From contig NZ_LMMZ01000034.1 in the NCBI RefSeq assembly GCF_001422885.1, positions 127,055 to 191,054 on the forward strand: a stretch of DNA of 64,000 nucleotides, read 5' to 3'. This DNA comes from Methylobacterium sp. Leaf104. Its GTDB lineage: Bacteria; Pseudomonadota; Alphaproteobacteria; Rhizobiales; Beijerinckiaceae. The translations under genes and the position numbers were made by a program. Of the stretch, positions 7,181 to 16,734 are shown piece by piece. Positions within the stretch are counted from its first letter, which is position 1, and each line of letters starts with the position of its first letter. The notes beneath the pieces were generated by a model, which searched no databases, was not told the origin of the DNA, and saw only the letters and a list, made by a program, of their open reading frames with translations.

Positions 7181-8035
7181 TTGCCGAACCCCGACCCTCC
7201 GGCGCTCCCCGTCGCCGCGCCGGAGCGCCAGCGCTCCCAGGGGCGGATCCACCTGCGCGTCGCCTGCGCGGACGGGCACGACACCCGCATCCTCGACATC
7301 GCGGAGGGCGGCCCGCTGCGCCTGCGCCTGCCGCGTCGCCCGAAGGGTCCCTGCGAGGCGGTCCTGCTGAACACCGCCGGCGGGATCGCCTGCGGCGATG
7401 CCTTCCGCGTCACGGCCGATGTCGGCGCGGGTGCCGACCTCACCCTGACCACCACGGCGGCCGAGAAGGTCTATCGCTCGGACGGCCCGGTGAGCCGCGT
7501 CGCCACCGCGGTGACCGTGGGGGCCGGGGGCCGCCTCGCGCACCTGCCGCAGGAGACGATCCTGTTCGACCGGGCCGCCCTGGCCCGCCGGTTCGAGGCG
7601 GATCTGGCGCCGGGCGCCCATCTCCTCGCCTTCGAGGCGATCACCTTCGGGCGCACCGCCCGCAACGAGCCGATGACGCGGGGCCACCTCAGCGACACCT
7701 GGCGCATCCGCCGCGACGGACGGCTCGCCTACGCCGACACCCTGCGCCTCGACGGCGCCCTGTCGGACCAGCTCGCCCGCGCAGCGATCGGCAACGGCGC
7801 CCGCGCGATGGCGACGATGCTCGACGTCTCGCCCGCGGCGGAGGGGCGGCTGGAGGAGGTCCGCGCCATCCTCGACGCGACCGGCGCGGCGGGCGTCGCC
7901 GCCGCGGCCAGCGCCTGGAACGGCCACCTCGTCCTGCGCCTTCTCGGCCGCGATCCGGACGCCCTGCGGGCCGTCGCGCAGCGCGCCCTGACCGCCTATC
8001 GCGGGCGGCCCCTGCCCCGCGTCTGGCAGACCTGA
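7181..8035 (+). CDS. ureD: Urease accessory protein UreD (UreH)
   Basis: A 284-residue protein with the UreD signature LNTAGGIACGDAFRVTADV followed by LTTTAAEKVYRS and LPQETILFDRAAL. UreD binds apo-urease and helps UreF, UreG and UreE load nickel. I chose the TTG at 7181, nine bases after the sulfurtransferase stop. No urease structural gene (ureABC) or other accessory gene lies in the window; the next gene is allophanate hydrolase 219 bp away. Its presence beside atzF points to urea nitrogen use, but as an orphan it either serves a urease encoded elsewhere or is a relic. The reading frame is intact. Confidence 0.88.
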   Translation: MPNPDPPALPVAAPERQRSQGRIHLRVACADGHDTRILDIAEGGPLRLRLPRRPKGPCEAVLLNTAGGIACGDAFRVTADVGAGADLTLTTTAAEKVYRSDGPVSRVATAVTVGAGGRLAHLPQETILFDRAALARRFEADLAPGAHLLAFEAITFGRTARNEPMTRGHLSDTWRIRRDGRLAYADTLRLDGALSDQLARAAIGNGARAMATMLDVSPAAEGRLEEVRAILDATGAAGVAAAASAWNGHLVLRLLGRDPDALRAVAQRALTAYRGRPLPRVWQT

Positions 8036-8183
8036 GGCCCCATGGGCGGAAGAGCGCCGGGCGCTCGTGCGCGGGCGGCTCGGTGCGGCGGGGGCGGACG
8101 CGCGCAGAGCCGTGCGAGCGCACCGGCCGCGGGGCGTTCCCTCACGGCACGGAGAATGCGAGCTCGGGGGTGTTCGCACGCGG

Positions 8184-8204
8184 AGGCCGGGTCCGACCCG
8201 GCCT
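8184..8204. repeat. Perfect inverted repeat between ureD and atzF
   Basis: A 10-bp arm (8184-8193) is followed, after one base, by its exact complement (8195-8204). It lies 51 bp before the atzF ATG. There is no T-run, so it could be an operator-like dyad or an RNA hairpin rather than a terminator. The rest of the 8036-8254 gap shows no coding sequence that I trust. Confidence 0.4.
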
Positions 8205-8254
8205 GACCCTGGGGCGATGGTGTCGCGTCGCGGCGATCGAGGAGACCGGAACCC

Positions 8255-10060
8255 ATGCTGCCCACGATCCTGGACATCGCGAGCCTGCGGGCGGCCTTCG
8301 CCTCCGGACGCCTCGATCCGGTCGGCCTCGCCGAGATCGTTGCCGAGCGGATGGCGGCCTCGCCGGACCCGGCGATCTTCATCACGCCGGTCGCGCGCGC
8401 CGACCTGATCGCGTCGGCCCGCGCCCTGATGGCGGCCCATCCGGAGCCGAACTCCCTGCCGCTCTGGGGCCTGCCCTTCGCCGTCAAGGACAACATCGAC
8501 GTGGCGGGCCTGCCCACCACCGCCGCCTGCCCGGCCTTCGCCTACACGCCCGAGCGGGACGCCGAGGTGGTGGGGCGGCTGAAGGCGGCGGGCGCCCTGG
8601 TGACCGGCAAGACCAACCTCGACCAGTTCGCCACCGGCCTCAACGGCACCCGCTCGCCCTACGGCGCCCCGCGCAGCGTCTTCGACGCCGACTACGTCTC
8701 CGGCGGGTCGAGCTCCGGCTCGGCCGTGGCCGTGGCGGCCGGGCTCGCCTGTTTCAGCCTCGGCACCGACACCGCCGGCTCTGGCCGCGTGCCGGCGGCC
8801 TTCAACAACATCGTCGGGATCAAGCCGACGCCGGGGGCGCTGAGCACCACTGGGCTCGTGCCGGCCTGCCGCAGCCTCGACTGCATCACCGTCTTTGCTG
8901 CCACCGTCGGGGACGGCGTCGCCGTGCGCCGGATCGCCGAGGGTTTCGACCCGGCCGATCCCTATTCGCGTCGGGCGGTCCCGCATCCGCTCCCGGCGGC
9001 GGGCCTGCGCTTCGGCGTGCTGACGCCGGCCGAGCGTGCGTTCTACGGCGACACCGAGACGGCGGCCCTCTACGACGCCGCCATCGCCCGGCTGGAGCGC
9101 CTCGGCGGGGTCGCGGTGCCGTTCGACTACGCGCCGTTCCGCGCGGTCGCCGCCCTCCTCTACGACGGCCCCTGGGTCGCCGAGCGGCTGGCCGCCCTCG
9201 AGGCGTTCCATGCCGACCACGCCGCCGCGATGGATCCGAGCGTGCGCGCGATCACCGAATCGGCGCGCGGCTACAGCGCGGTCGACGCCTTCCGCGGCCG
9301 CTACGCGTTCGAGGCCTGCAAGCGCCGCACCGACACGATCCTGGCCGAGATCGACGTCCTGCTGCTGCCGACCTCCCCGACCACCTACTCGGTGGCCGAG
9401 ATGGAGGCCGAGCCCATCGTCCGGAACAGCCATTTCGGCCGCTACACCAATTTCGCCAACCTGCTCGGGATGGCCGCCATCGCGGTGCCGGCCGGGTTCC
9501 GCCGGGACGGCCTTCCGGCGGGGGTGATGCTGGTCGGCCCCGGCTTCAGCGACGAGGCCCTGGCGCCCTGGGCCGATGCCCTGCATCGGACCCTCGGCGG
9601 CGGCATGGGCGTCGATCGGGCCGGCATGTTGCCGGAGGAGAGCCGTGTCGCCCCGGGCGCCTCCGGGCAGATTCCCCTGGTGGTGGTCGGCGCCCATCTC
9701 ACCGGCCTTACCCTCAATCACCAGCTCCGGGAGCTCGGCGCGACCTTCCTGCGCGCGACCCGTACGGCGCCCGATTATAGGCTCTACGCCCTGCCCGGCA
9801 CCGTGCCGCCGAAGCCCGGCCTCGTGCGGGAGCCCGGCTTCGCGGGCCCCGGCCTGGAGGTCGAGGTCTGGGGCCTCGATCCGGCGGCTTTCGGGCGCTT
9901 CGCCGCCGCGATCCCCGCGCCCCTCGGGATCGGCAAGATCGCCCTCGCCGACGGCGAAGCCGTCTCGGGCTTCCTGTGCGAGGCCCATGCCGTCGCGGGC
10001 GCACCGGAGATCACCCGGCACGGGGGCTGGCGCGCCTATCTCGCAGCGGGCCGCGCCTGA
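8255..10060 (+). CDS. atzF: Allophanate hydrolase
   Basis: A 601-residue, two-domain enzyme. The N-terminal amidase-signature domain shows Lys-78 in LPFAVKDNID, the serine loop SGGSSSGSA (about 149-157) and the nucleophile Ser-176 in GTDTAGSGRVPAAF. The C-terminal domain (about 470-601), with VGAHLTGLTLNHQLRELGA and SGFLCEAHAV, is the decarboxylating domain seen in AtzF-type allophanate hydrolases. Together they convert allophanate to ammonia and CO2, the second step of urea breakdown by urea carboxylase or of cyanurate use. No urea carboxylase gene is in view. The full length matches the family (about 600). The gene stands next to an orphan ureD. Confidence 0.92.
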   Translation: MLPTILDIASLRAAFASGRLDPVGLAEIVAERMAASPDPAIFITPVARADLIASARALMAAHPEPNSLPLWGLPFAVKDNIDVAGLPTTAACPAFAYTPERDAEVVGRLKAAGALVTGKTNLDQFATGLNGTRSPYGAPRSVFDADYVSGGSSSGSAVAVAAGLACFSLGTDTAGSGRVPAAFNNIVGIKPTPGALSTTGLVPACRSLDCITVFAATVGDGVAVRRIAEGFDPADPYSRRAVPHPLPAAGLRFGVLTPAERAFYGDTETAALYDAAIARLERLGGVAVPFDYAPFRAVAALLYDGPWVAERLAALEAFHADHAAAMDPSVRAITESARGYSAVDAFRGRYAFEACKRRTDTILAEIDVLLLPTSPTTYSVAEMEAEPIVRNSHFGRYTNFANLLGMAAIAVPAGFRRDGLPAGVMLVGPGFSDEALAPWADALHRTLGGGMGVDRAGMLPEESRVAPGASGQIPLVVVGAHLTGLTLNHQLRELGATFLRATRTAPDYRLYALPGTVPPKPGLVREPGFAGPGLEVEVWGLDPAAFGRFAAAIPAPLGIGKIALADGEAVSGFLCEAHAVAGAPEITRHGGWRAYLAAGRA

Positions 10061-10180
10061 GGCGAACCCGCCTGCCCTTGCGAGGGCCGGCGGCCTTGCC
10101 CTAAACCCCGGGCGCTGCGGGTCCGGCGACCGGCCGGCCGGCTCGGCAGGCCCCGAGCCCGCATCGAAGAGGATCCGGGT

Positions 10181-12406
10181 TTGCCGCGCACCCTACGCTG
10201 TCGCCTCGACGCCTTCAGCCAGATCGAGGCGGACGGGAGCCCGGACACGTGGCGCGCGACCGGGTCCGACCCGTATTTCCGCCTCTGGCCGCCGAAGGGA
10301 CGCCGGCGCCATCGCGGCGGCTGGGTCCGCCTGCGCGCCGACCTCACCTCCTTGGACCGCACCAAGCTCGTCCCGATCCTCTACGTCGATGACGGAAAGG
10401 GCTTTCGCGAGACGCTGACCATTCCGCTGGAGGCCGACGCCGCCGGCATCGACAATCTCGTGCATCTGCCCCGCCGGGTCCGCGGCCTGCGCCTCGATCC
10501 GATGAGCGGCGCCGGGCGCTTCCGCCTCGGCGACGTCTCCCTGACCTATCTCGGACCGGTCGGCGCCGTGGCCGAGACCGCCCGCCGCCTCGTGAACACG
10601 CTGCCCGAGGCCGAGCGCGCGCCGGCCCGGATCCTCGCGCGCATCCGCTCCGCCTGGCGCGAGAAGGGCGCCGCCGAGTCGTGGCGGGACTTCCGCGCCA
10701 GCGCCCGGCCGCGCCCGGTGCCGGCCTCCTACACGGCCTGGATCGACAAGGTGGAGACGCCCGGCCGCCTCGGAGTCGCGGCCATGCGCGCCGAGATCGC
10801 GGGCTTTCGCCTGCGCCCGCGCATCTCGATCGTCATGCCGGTCTACGACACCCCCCATCGCTGGCTGAAGGCCGCCATCGCCTCGGTGCAGGCCCAGGCC
10901 TATCCCGACTGGGAACTCTGCCTCTGCGACGACAACTCGCCGGACCCGCAGATCTGGCCGCTGCTCCAGGCCTTCGCAGCGGAGGACCCGCGCATCAAGC
11001 TCCATCGCCGTACCACGAACGGGCGCATCTCGGCCGCCACGAACGACGCCATGGCGCTGGCGACCGGCCACTACATGACCCTGATGGACCACGACGACGC
11101 GATTCCCGACAACGCGCTCTACGAGTTCGTCCGCATCCTCAACGCCGACGAGACCGTCGACTTCATCTATTCCGACGAGGACAAGATCTCGATCGAAGGC
11201 GTGCGCTACGATCCGTTCTTCAAGCCGGACTGGTCGCCCGAAGCCCTCGAAGCCTGCATGTACACCGCCCACCTGGCGCTCTACCGCAGGGACATCGTGG
11301 CGCGGATCGGCGACTTTCGCGACGCATGCAACGGCGCGCAGGATTACGACTTCGTCCTGCGCTACACCGAGCACGTCCGCAACGTCGTCCACGTGCCGAA
11401 GGTGCTCTATCACTGGCGCGCGATCCCGGGCTCCACCGCCCAGACCATGGACAACAAGGACTACGTCGTCGCCGCGGCGATCCGCGGCCTCGAGGACCGC
11501 GCCCGGCGCACCGGCGCACTCGACTTCGCCCGCTCCAGCCTGTTCAAGGGCTGCTTCGAGATGCGGCGCAAGCTCACCGAGCGCCCGCGCGTCTCCATCG
11601 TGATCCCCACCGCCGGGCGCGACAGCACCGTCGGCGGCCGGACGGTGGATCTCCTCGCCGCCTGCCTCGACAGCGTGGCCGCGACCAGCACCTATGCCGA
11701 GATCGAGTTCGTGGTGGTGGACAACGGCGATCTGCGCCCCGACACGGAGGCGGCCCTCGCCCGCCACGGCGCCCGGCGCGTGACCTGGTCCGAGCCGGTC
11801 TTCAACGTGGCCGCCAAGATGAACCTCGGCGCGGCCGAGGCGAGCGGCGCGGTGCTGGTCTTCCTGAACGACGACATCGCCGTCATCACCCCCGACTGGA
11901 TCGAGGCGATGCTGGCGCAGTTGCAGATCCCCGGCGTCGGCGCCGTCGGCCCCAAGCTCCTGTTTGAGACCGGAGAGATCCAGCATGCTGGTGTCTCGAT
12001 CGTCGACGCCACCCCAGACCATGTCCGCCGCGGCTATCCCGGCGACGATCCCGGGCACTTCTTTTCCACGGTCGGCAGCCGCAACTACCTCGCCGTGACC
12101 GGCGCCTGCGTGATGGTGCGCCGCGCCGATTTCGTTGCCATCGGCGGCTTCGATGCGGGCTTCGCGGTCAATTACAACGACGTCGACCTGTGTCTCCGGC
12201 TGCGCGAGCGCGGCCTGCGCAGCGTCTACTGCGCCCAGGCGAGCCTCTACCATTACGAGAGCCGCAACCGGGCCCGCACGGTGGACCCGGCCGAGCACCA
12301 GCGCTTTCGCGATCGCTGGGCGGAGAAGCTCCCGCGCGATCCCTATTACGGCGAATGGTTCGAGGCCTTGCCCCCGACCTTCGAGCTCGACCCGGCCCGC
12401 TTCTGA
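10181..12406 (+). CDS. Tandem family-2 glycosyltransferase
   Basis: A 741-residue cytoplasmic protein with an N-terminal accessory region (1-205, beta-rich, with WRATGSDPYFRLWPPKG) and two GT2 domains. The first begins at about 212 (RISIVMPVYDTPHRW) and has CDDNSPD and the metal-binding MDHDDAIPD. The second begins at about 470 (RVSIVIPTAGRD) and has VVVDNGD, VFLNDDIAV and GACVMVRRADF. The architecture matches O-antigen or rhamnan-type dual glycosyltransferases that build polysaccharide chains. I chose the TTG at 10181, preceded by GAGGA; an earlier start is not open. It stands alone between atzF and an anion transporter, so the glycan it makes cannot be named from context. Confidence 0.88.
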   Translation: MPRTLRCRLDAFSQIEADGSPDTWRATGSDPYFRLWPPKGRRRHRGGWVRLRADLTSLDRTKLVPILYVDDGKGFRETLTIPLEADAAGIDNLVHLPRRVRGLRLDPMSGAGRFRLGDVSLTYLGPVGAVAETARRLVNTLPEAERAPARILARIRSAWREKGAAESWRDFRASARPRPVPASYTAWIDKVETPGRLGVAAMRAEIAGFRLRPRISIVMPVYDTPHRWLKAAIASVQAQAYPDWELCLCDDNSPDPQIWPLLQAFAAEDPRIKLHRRTTNGRISAATNDAMALATGHYMTLMDHDDAIPDNALYEFVRILNADETVDFIYSDEDKISIEGVRYDPFFKPDWSPEALEACMYTAHLALYRRDIVARIGDFRDACNGAQDYDFVLRYTEHVRNVVHVPKVLYHWRAIPGSTAQTMDNKDYVVAAAIRGLEDRARRTGALDFARSSLFKGCFEMRRKLTERPRVSIVIPTAGRDSTVGGRTVDLLAACLDSVAATSTYAEIEFVVVDNGDLRPDTEAALARHGARRVTWSEPVFNVAAKMNLGAAEASGAVLVFLNDDIAVITPDWIEAMLAQLQIPGVGAVGPKLLFETGEIQHAGVSIVDATPDHVRRGYPGDDPGHFFSTVGSRNYLAVTGACVMVRRADFVAIGGFDAGFAVNYNDVDLCLRLRERGLRSVYCAQASLYHYESRNRARTVDPAEHQRFRDRWAEKLPRDPYYGEWFEALPPTFELDPARF

Positions 12407-12506
12407 GCCTTCGTAGCCCGCGAAGGCTGAATCGGAAAACTCCGAATTGCGAACGGCTCCAAGGTAGGATCATTGTCCCGCCGGACGGGCGGATTGGAAT
12501 CGGGCG

Positions 12507-13826
12507 ATGCCGGCAGGGGCGTTCATGGGCGGGGAGGCGACGGTCGTGGTGACCGGGCTCCTGCTCGTGCTCTGCATGGGCCTCTGGGCCAGCGGCCTCA
12601 TCGCCGAGATCGTCACCGCGATGCTGTTCTTCGCCGGGGCGATGCTGTTTCGCCTCGCGCCCCCCGCGACCGTGTTCTCGGGCTTCGCCTCCTCGGCGTT
12701 CTGGCTCGTCCTCAGCGGCATGGTGGTGGGCCTCGCCATGACACGTTCGGGCCTCGGCGACCGCCTCGCGCGAAGCCTGTCGGGCCATCTCTCGGCCTCC
12801 TATCCGGCCTTCATCGCCGGCATCGTCGCCCTGTCCTTCGGCGTCGCCTTCGTGATGCCGTCCAATCTCGGGCGGATCGCCCTGCTGGTTCCCGTGGTGC
12901 TGGCCCTCTGCGACGCCTTCGGCCTCGAAGCCGGGCGCCCGGGCCGGCACGGCGCCGTCCTGGCGGTGGGCCTCGCCACCCCGATCCTCTCGGCCGCGAT
13001 CCTGCCCGCCAACGTGCCGAATCTCGTGATGGCCGGCACCGCCGAGACGCAGTACGGCCTTCACATCGCCTACCTGCCCTATCTCCTGCTGCACGCACCG
13101 GTGCTCGCCCTGGTGAAGGGAGTCCTCCTCGTCCTGGCGATCATCCGGCTGTTTCCCGACCGGCTCGACCGCGGGGAGAACGGCGCCGCCCTCGCGAAGG
13201 AGCCCCTGCGCCCGGAGGCGCGGCGGCTTGCCGTGATCCTGGCCGCCACCCTCGCCTTCTGGGTCACCGACAGCCTGCATCACATCGCCCCGGCCTGGGT
13301 CGGGCTCGTCGCCGCGATCCTCTGCCTGATGCCCCGCATCGGCGTGCTGCCGGCGGAGGCCTTCGGCGCGGTGAACCTGCGCACCTGCTTCTACGTCGCC
13401 GCCCTCCTCGGCCTCGTGGCCACCGTGAACGAGACCGGCCTCGGCGCCAGCCTGGGCCACGCCCTCCTCCACGTCGCGCCGCTGACGCCGGACGCGCCGG
13501 GATACAATTTCGGGATTTTGACAGGGCTGGCGGCGATCCTCACGGTCGCGGTCACCGCCAATGGTGCCCCGGCGCTCTACACGGCGCTGGCCGGCGAGAT
13601 GGCGCGAGCGAGCGGCCTCGACCTGATGGCTGTGGTGATGATCCAAGTCGTCGGCTACTCGACCCTGTTCCTGCCCTACCAGGCCCCGCCGATCGTGCTC
13701 GCGGTCGATCTCGGGAAGGTGCCGCTCCGCGCGGCGACCAAGCTGACCCTGGTGACCGGCTTCCTCTCTCTCCTCGTCGTCGCACCCCTGGATTATCTCT
13801 GGTGGCGCGCCCTCGGGTGGCTGTGA
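12507..13826 (+). CDS. SLC13/DASS-type anion symporter
   Basis: A 439-residue inner-membrane protein with about 11-12 helices. Features of the divalent anion:Na+ symporter family are VFSGFASSAFWLVLSGMVVG, FVMPSNLGRIALLVPVV and ILPANVPNLVMAGTAE; the SNT-type loops are replaced by PSNLGR and ANVPN. Members import sulfate, phosphate or C4-dicarboxylates. It directly precedes sdhCDAB, which would fit a dicarboxylate substrate, but the 168-bp gap means it need not be cotranscribed. Two in-frame ATGs (12507 and 12525) are possible; the first gives a short hydrophilic lead. Confidence 0.8.
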   Translation: MPAGAFMGGEATVVVTGLLLVLCMGLWASGLIAEIVTAMLFFAGAMLFRLAPPATVFSGFASSAFWLVLSGMVVGLAMTRSGLGDRLARSLSGHLSASYPAFIAGIVALSFGVAFVMPSNLGRIALLVPVVLALCDAFGLEAGRPGRHGAVLAVGLATPILSAAILPANVPNLVMAGTAETQYGLHIAYLPYLLLHAPVLALVKGVLLVLAIIRLFPDRLDRGENGAALAKEPLRPEARRLAVILAATLAFWVTDSLHHIAPAWVGLVAAILCLMPRIGVLPAEAFGAVNLRTCFYVAALLGLVATVNETGLGASLGHALLHVAPLTPDAPGYNFGILTGLAAILTVAVTANGAPALYTALAGEMARASGLDLMAVVMIQVVGYSTLFLPYQAPPIVLAVDLGKVPLRAATKLTLVTGFLSLLVVAPLDYLWWRALGWL

Positions 13827-13994
13827 GGAGGCGGCACGAACCGAATGACGATTTGACGCCTGTGTCGCATGTGCGCTGCGGCGAAGCGGGGTTGCGCATT
13901 GGCGCCTGCCCGCTAGCACTTTAGAGACGATCCAAATTTTTCTTGGTGCCCTGTCAAAAACCGGTGCGCCGCCCAGTCGAGGACCTTCAGCACG

Positions 13995-14396
13995 ATGGCT
14001 CCAACCGTCCGTCCCACGGTCGCCCAGCCGCTCTCGCCCCATCTCCAGATCTACCGCTGGACCTGGACCATGGCGATGTCGGTGTTCCACCGCATCACCG
14101 GCACGGCCCTCTACGGCGGTTCGGCCCTGGTGGCGATCTGGCTCGTGGCCCTCGCGTCGGGTCCGGCCGCCTACGGCACCGTCTCGTGGTTCTTCGGCTC
14201 GATCGTCGGCCGCCTGGTGCTGTTCGTCTACACCTGGATCCTGATGCACCACATGCTGGGCGGCCTGCGCCACTTCATCTGGGACCTCGGCTACGGCTTC
14301 GACCGTGCCCAGCGCATGGGCCTCGCCCGCGCGACCCTGATCGGCTCCGTGATCCTGACCGTCCTGATCTGGGCGCTCGCCCTGACCCTGCGCTGA
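13995..14396 (+). CDS. sdhC: Succinate dehydrogenase cytochrome b556 subunit
   Basis: A 133-residue protein with three membrane helices. It has the SdhC signatures SPHLQIYRWTWTMAMSVFHR (residues 14-33, quinone site and the first helix) and HHMLGGLRHFIWD (85-97), which carries the axial haem-b histidine. The subunit anchors succinate dehydrogenase (complex II) in the cytoplasmic membrane and passes electrons to ubiquinone. It is first in sdhCDAB, with only 12 bp before sdhD. The upstream 13827-13994 gap must hold the operon promoter; I see a TTGACG at 13853-13858 but no good -10 at the right distance. Confidence 0.95.
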   Translation: MAPTVRPTVAQPLSPHLQIYRWTWTMAMSVFHRITGTALYGGSALVAIWLVALASGPAAYGTVSWFFGSIVGRLVLFVYTWILMHHMLGGLRHFIWDLGYGFDRAQRMGLARATLIGSVILTVLIWALALTLR

Positions 14397-14408
14397 GGAG
14401 ACCGAGCG

Positions 14409-14822
14409 ATGGTCGACAACCGCCAGAACACCAACGTCACCATGCGCACGCCCCGCGCCCGGGTGAAGGGCCTCGGGGCCTCGGGCCACGGCGCGGGCCA
14501 TTTCTGGACCCAGCGCCTGACCGCCGCCGCCAACGCGCCGCTGATGCTGGCCTTCGTGGTCATCGTCGCGCTGATGGCGAACCGGCCCTACCCGGAGGCC
14601 ATCGCGCTGATGTCGCACCCGGTGGTGGCCCTGGTCCTGATCCTCGCCGTGATCTCGGTCACGGCCCATATGAGGATCGGGATGCAGGTCATCATCGAGG
14701 ACTACGTCCACGACAGGACGCTCAAGCTCCTGAGCCTGCTCGCCAATAATTTCTACGCGGTCGTCGTCGCCGTGGCCTGCCTGTACGCGATCCTGCGCGT
14801 CAGCCTCGGCAAGCTCGTCTGA
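14409..14822 (+). CDS. sdhD: Succinate dehydrogenase hydrophobic membrane anchor subunit
   Basis: A 137-residue three-helix protein. After a basic lead (VTMRTPRARVKGLGASGHG, close to the alphaproteobacterial family norm) come helices near 40-58, 65-90 and 108-132. The segment SVTAHMRIGMQVIIEDYVHD carries the second haem ligand histidine and the quinone-site tyrosine. It completes the cytochrome b part of complex II with SdhC. GAGGAG just before the ATG at 14409 overlaps the end of sdhC, so translation is coupled. Confidence 0.95.
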   Translation: MVDNRQNTNVTMRTPRARVKGLGASGHGAGHFWTQRLTAAANAPLMLAFVVIVALMANRPYPEAIALMSHPVVALVLILAVISVTAHMRIGMQVIIEDYVHDRTLKLLSLLANNFYAVVVAVACLYAILRVSLGKLV

Positions 14823-14851
14823 CCCGCACCCCGAACCCGAAGGATCAGCCC

Positions 14852-16672
14852 ATGGCCACCAACGGAACCAACGGCAACGGCGCTCCCGCCTACACGATCA
14901 ACGACCACACCTTCGACGTGGTGGTGGTGGGCGCCGGCGGCGCGGGCCTCCGCGCCACCGTGGGCTGCTCCCAGGCCGGCCTGCGCACCGCCTGCATCTC
15001 GAAGGTGTTTCCCACCCGGTCCCACACCGTGGCGGCGCAGGGCGGCATCTCGGCCTCGCTCGGCAACATGGGGCCGGACGACTGGCGCTGGCACATGTAC
15101 GACACCGTGAAGGGGTCCGACTGGCTTGGCGACCAGGACGCCATCGAGTACCTCGTGCGCAACGCGCCGGCCGCGGTCTACGAGCTCGAGCACTGGGGCG
15201 TGCCCTTCTCCCGCACGGAAGAGGGCAAGATCTACCAGCGTCCGTTCGGCGGCATGACCACCGATTACGGCAAGGGCACCGCCCAGCGCACCTGCGCGGC
15301 GGCCGACCGCACCGGCCACGCCATGCTGCACACGCTCTACGGCCAGGCGGTGAAGAACCACACCAACTTCTTCATCGAGTACTTCGCCCTCGACCTCATC
15401 ATGGACGAGGAGGGCCGCTGCCTCGGCGTCATCGCCATCGACCAAGCGTCGGGCGAGATCCATCGCTTCCGCGCCCAGATGACGATCCTGGCGACCGGCG
15501 GCTACGGGCGCTCGTACTTCTCGGCCACCTCCGCCCATACCTGCACCGGCGACGGCAACGCCATGGTGCTGCGCGCCGGCCTGCCCCTGCAGGACATGGA
15601 GTTCGTGCAGTTCCATCCCACCGGCATCTACGGCGCCGGCTGCCTCATCACCGAGGGCGCCCGTGGCGAGGGCGGCTACCTGACCAATTCCGAGGGCGAG
15701 CGCTTCATGGAGCGCTACGCCCCGTCGGCGAAGGACCTCGCCTCGCGCGACGTGGTCTCCCGCTCGATGACCATGGAGATCCGGGCCGGTCGCGGCGTCG
15801 GCAAGTCCAGCGACCACATCTACCTGCACCTCGACCACCTCGATCCGGCGATCCTGCACCAGCGCCTGCCGGGCATCTCGGAATCGGCCAAGATCTTCGC
15901 CGGCGTCGACGTCACCAAGGAGCCGATCCCGGTGCTGCCGACGGTCCATTACAACATGGGCGGCATCCCGACGAACTATCACGGTGAGGTGCTGACCCTG
16001 AAGAACGGCAACCCCGACACGGTGGTGCCGGGCCTGATGGCGCTCGGCGAGGCCGCCTGCGTCTCGGTGCACGGGGCCAACCGCCTCGGTTCGAACTCGC
16101 TGATCGACCTCGTGGTGTTCGGCCGGGCCGCGGGCCTGCGCTGCGCCGAGATCGTCGAGGCCGGCGCGCGCCAGATGGAGCTGCCGAAGGACTCCGCCGA
16201 CAAGGCCCTCGGCCGCCTCGACCGCTTCCGCTACGCCAGCGGCGGCACGCCGACGGCGCAGCTGCGCGCCGAGATGCAGAAGACGATGCAGAACAACTGC
16301 GCCGTGTTCCGCACCGGCGAGGTGCTGGAGGAGGGCAAGACCCTCATCCACAAGGTCGCCGCCGGCATTCCCGACATCCACGTCAACGACCGCTCGCTGA
16401 TCTGGAACACCGACCTCCTCGAGACCCTGGAATTCGACAACCTGATCGGCCAGGCCGTCGTCACCATGGAATCAGCCGCCAACCGCAAGGAGAGCCGCGG
16501 CGCCCATGCCCGCGAGGACTTCCCGGACCGCGACGACAAGGAGTGGATGAAGCACACGCTGGCCTGGATGGACGACACCTCCAAGCAGGTCAGCATCGAT
16601 TACCGTCCGGTCCACACCTACACGATGTCGAACGAGATCCAGTACATCGAGCCGAAGGCGCGCGTGTACTGA
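14852..16672 (+). CDS. sdhA: Succinate dehydrogenase flavoprotein subunit
   Basis: A 606-residue flavoprotein. The FAD dinucleotide motif VVVVGAGGAGLRATVG is at about residues 25-40, the histidine that takes covalent FAD is in RSHTVAAQGGISA, and the substrate-site segments FVQFHPTGIYG, TEGARGEGGYL and VHGANRLGSNSL are all present. The C-terminal helical domain ends MSNEIQYIEPKARVY, as in other SdhA proteins. It oxidises succinate to fumarate in the TCA cycle on the cytoplasmic face of complex II. The gene follows sdhD by 29 bp. Confidence 0.97.
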   Translation: MATNGTNGNGAPAYTINDHTFDVVVVGAGGAGLRATVGCSQAGLRTACISKVFPTRSHTVAAQGGISASLGNMGPDDWRWHMYDTVKGSDWLGDQDAIEYLVRNAPAAVYELEHWGVPFSRTEEGKIYQRPFGGMTTDYGKGTAQRTCAAADRTGHAMLHTLYGQAVKNHTNFFIEYFALDLIMDEEGRCLGVIAIDQASGEIHRFRAQMTILATGGYGRSYFSATSAHTCTGDGNAMVLRAGLPLQDMEFVQFHPTGIYGAGCLITEGARGEGGYLTNSEGERFMERYAPSAKDLASRDVVSRSMTMEIRAGRGVGKSSDHIYLHLDHLDPAILHQRLPGISESAKIFAGVDVTKEPIPVLPTVHYNMGGIPTNYHGEVLTLKNGNPDTVVPGLMALGEAACVSVHGANRLGSNSLIDLVVFGRAAGLRCAEIVEAGARQMELPKDSADKALGRLDRFRYASGGTPTAQLRAEMQKTMQNNCAVFRTGEVLEEGKTLIHKVAAGIPDIHVNDRSLIWNTDLLETLEFDNLIGQAVVTMESAANRKESRGAHAREDFPDRDDKEWMKHTLAWMDDTSKQVSIDYRPVHTYTMSNEIQYIEPKARVY

Positions 16673-16734
16673 GGCAACGACCCGCGTCGTTCCCCGGATT
16701 GGTTCTCACGAGACGGATTTAGGCACGCCAAACC

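Noticed and set aside
8036..8254. Possible decayed urease gene between ureD and atzF
   Set aside because: No frame with UreA/UreB/UreC motifs can be found; the stretch is too short and shows only a dyad.
5849..10021. 1390-codon minus-strand open frame over sulfurtransferase, ureD and atzF
   Set aside because: Only its last part, the small secreted protein, is real. The rest is antisense to three well-supported genes and has no motif.
10193..12298. 701-codon minus-strand frame opposite the GT2 gene
   Set aside because: No family pattern; antisense to a clear dual GT2 enzyme.
13853..13997. Promoter for sdhC
   Set aside because: A TTGACG is present but there is no acceptable -10 at 16-18 bases, so no separate promoter entry was made.
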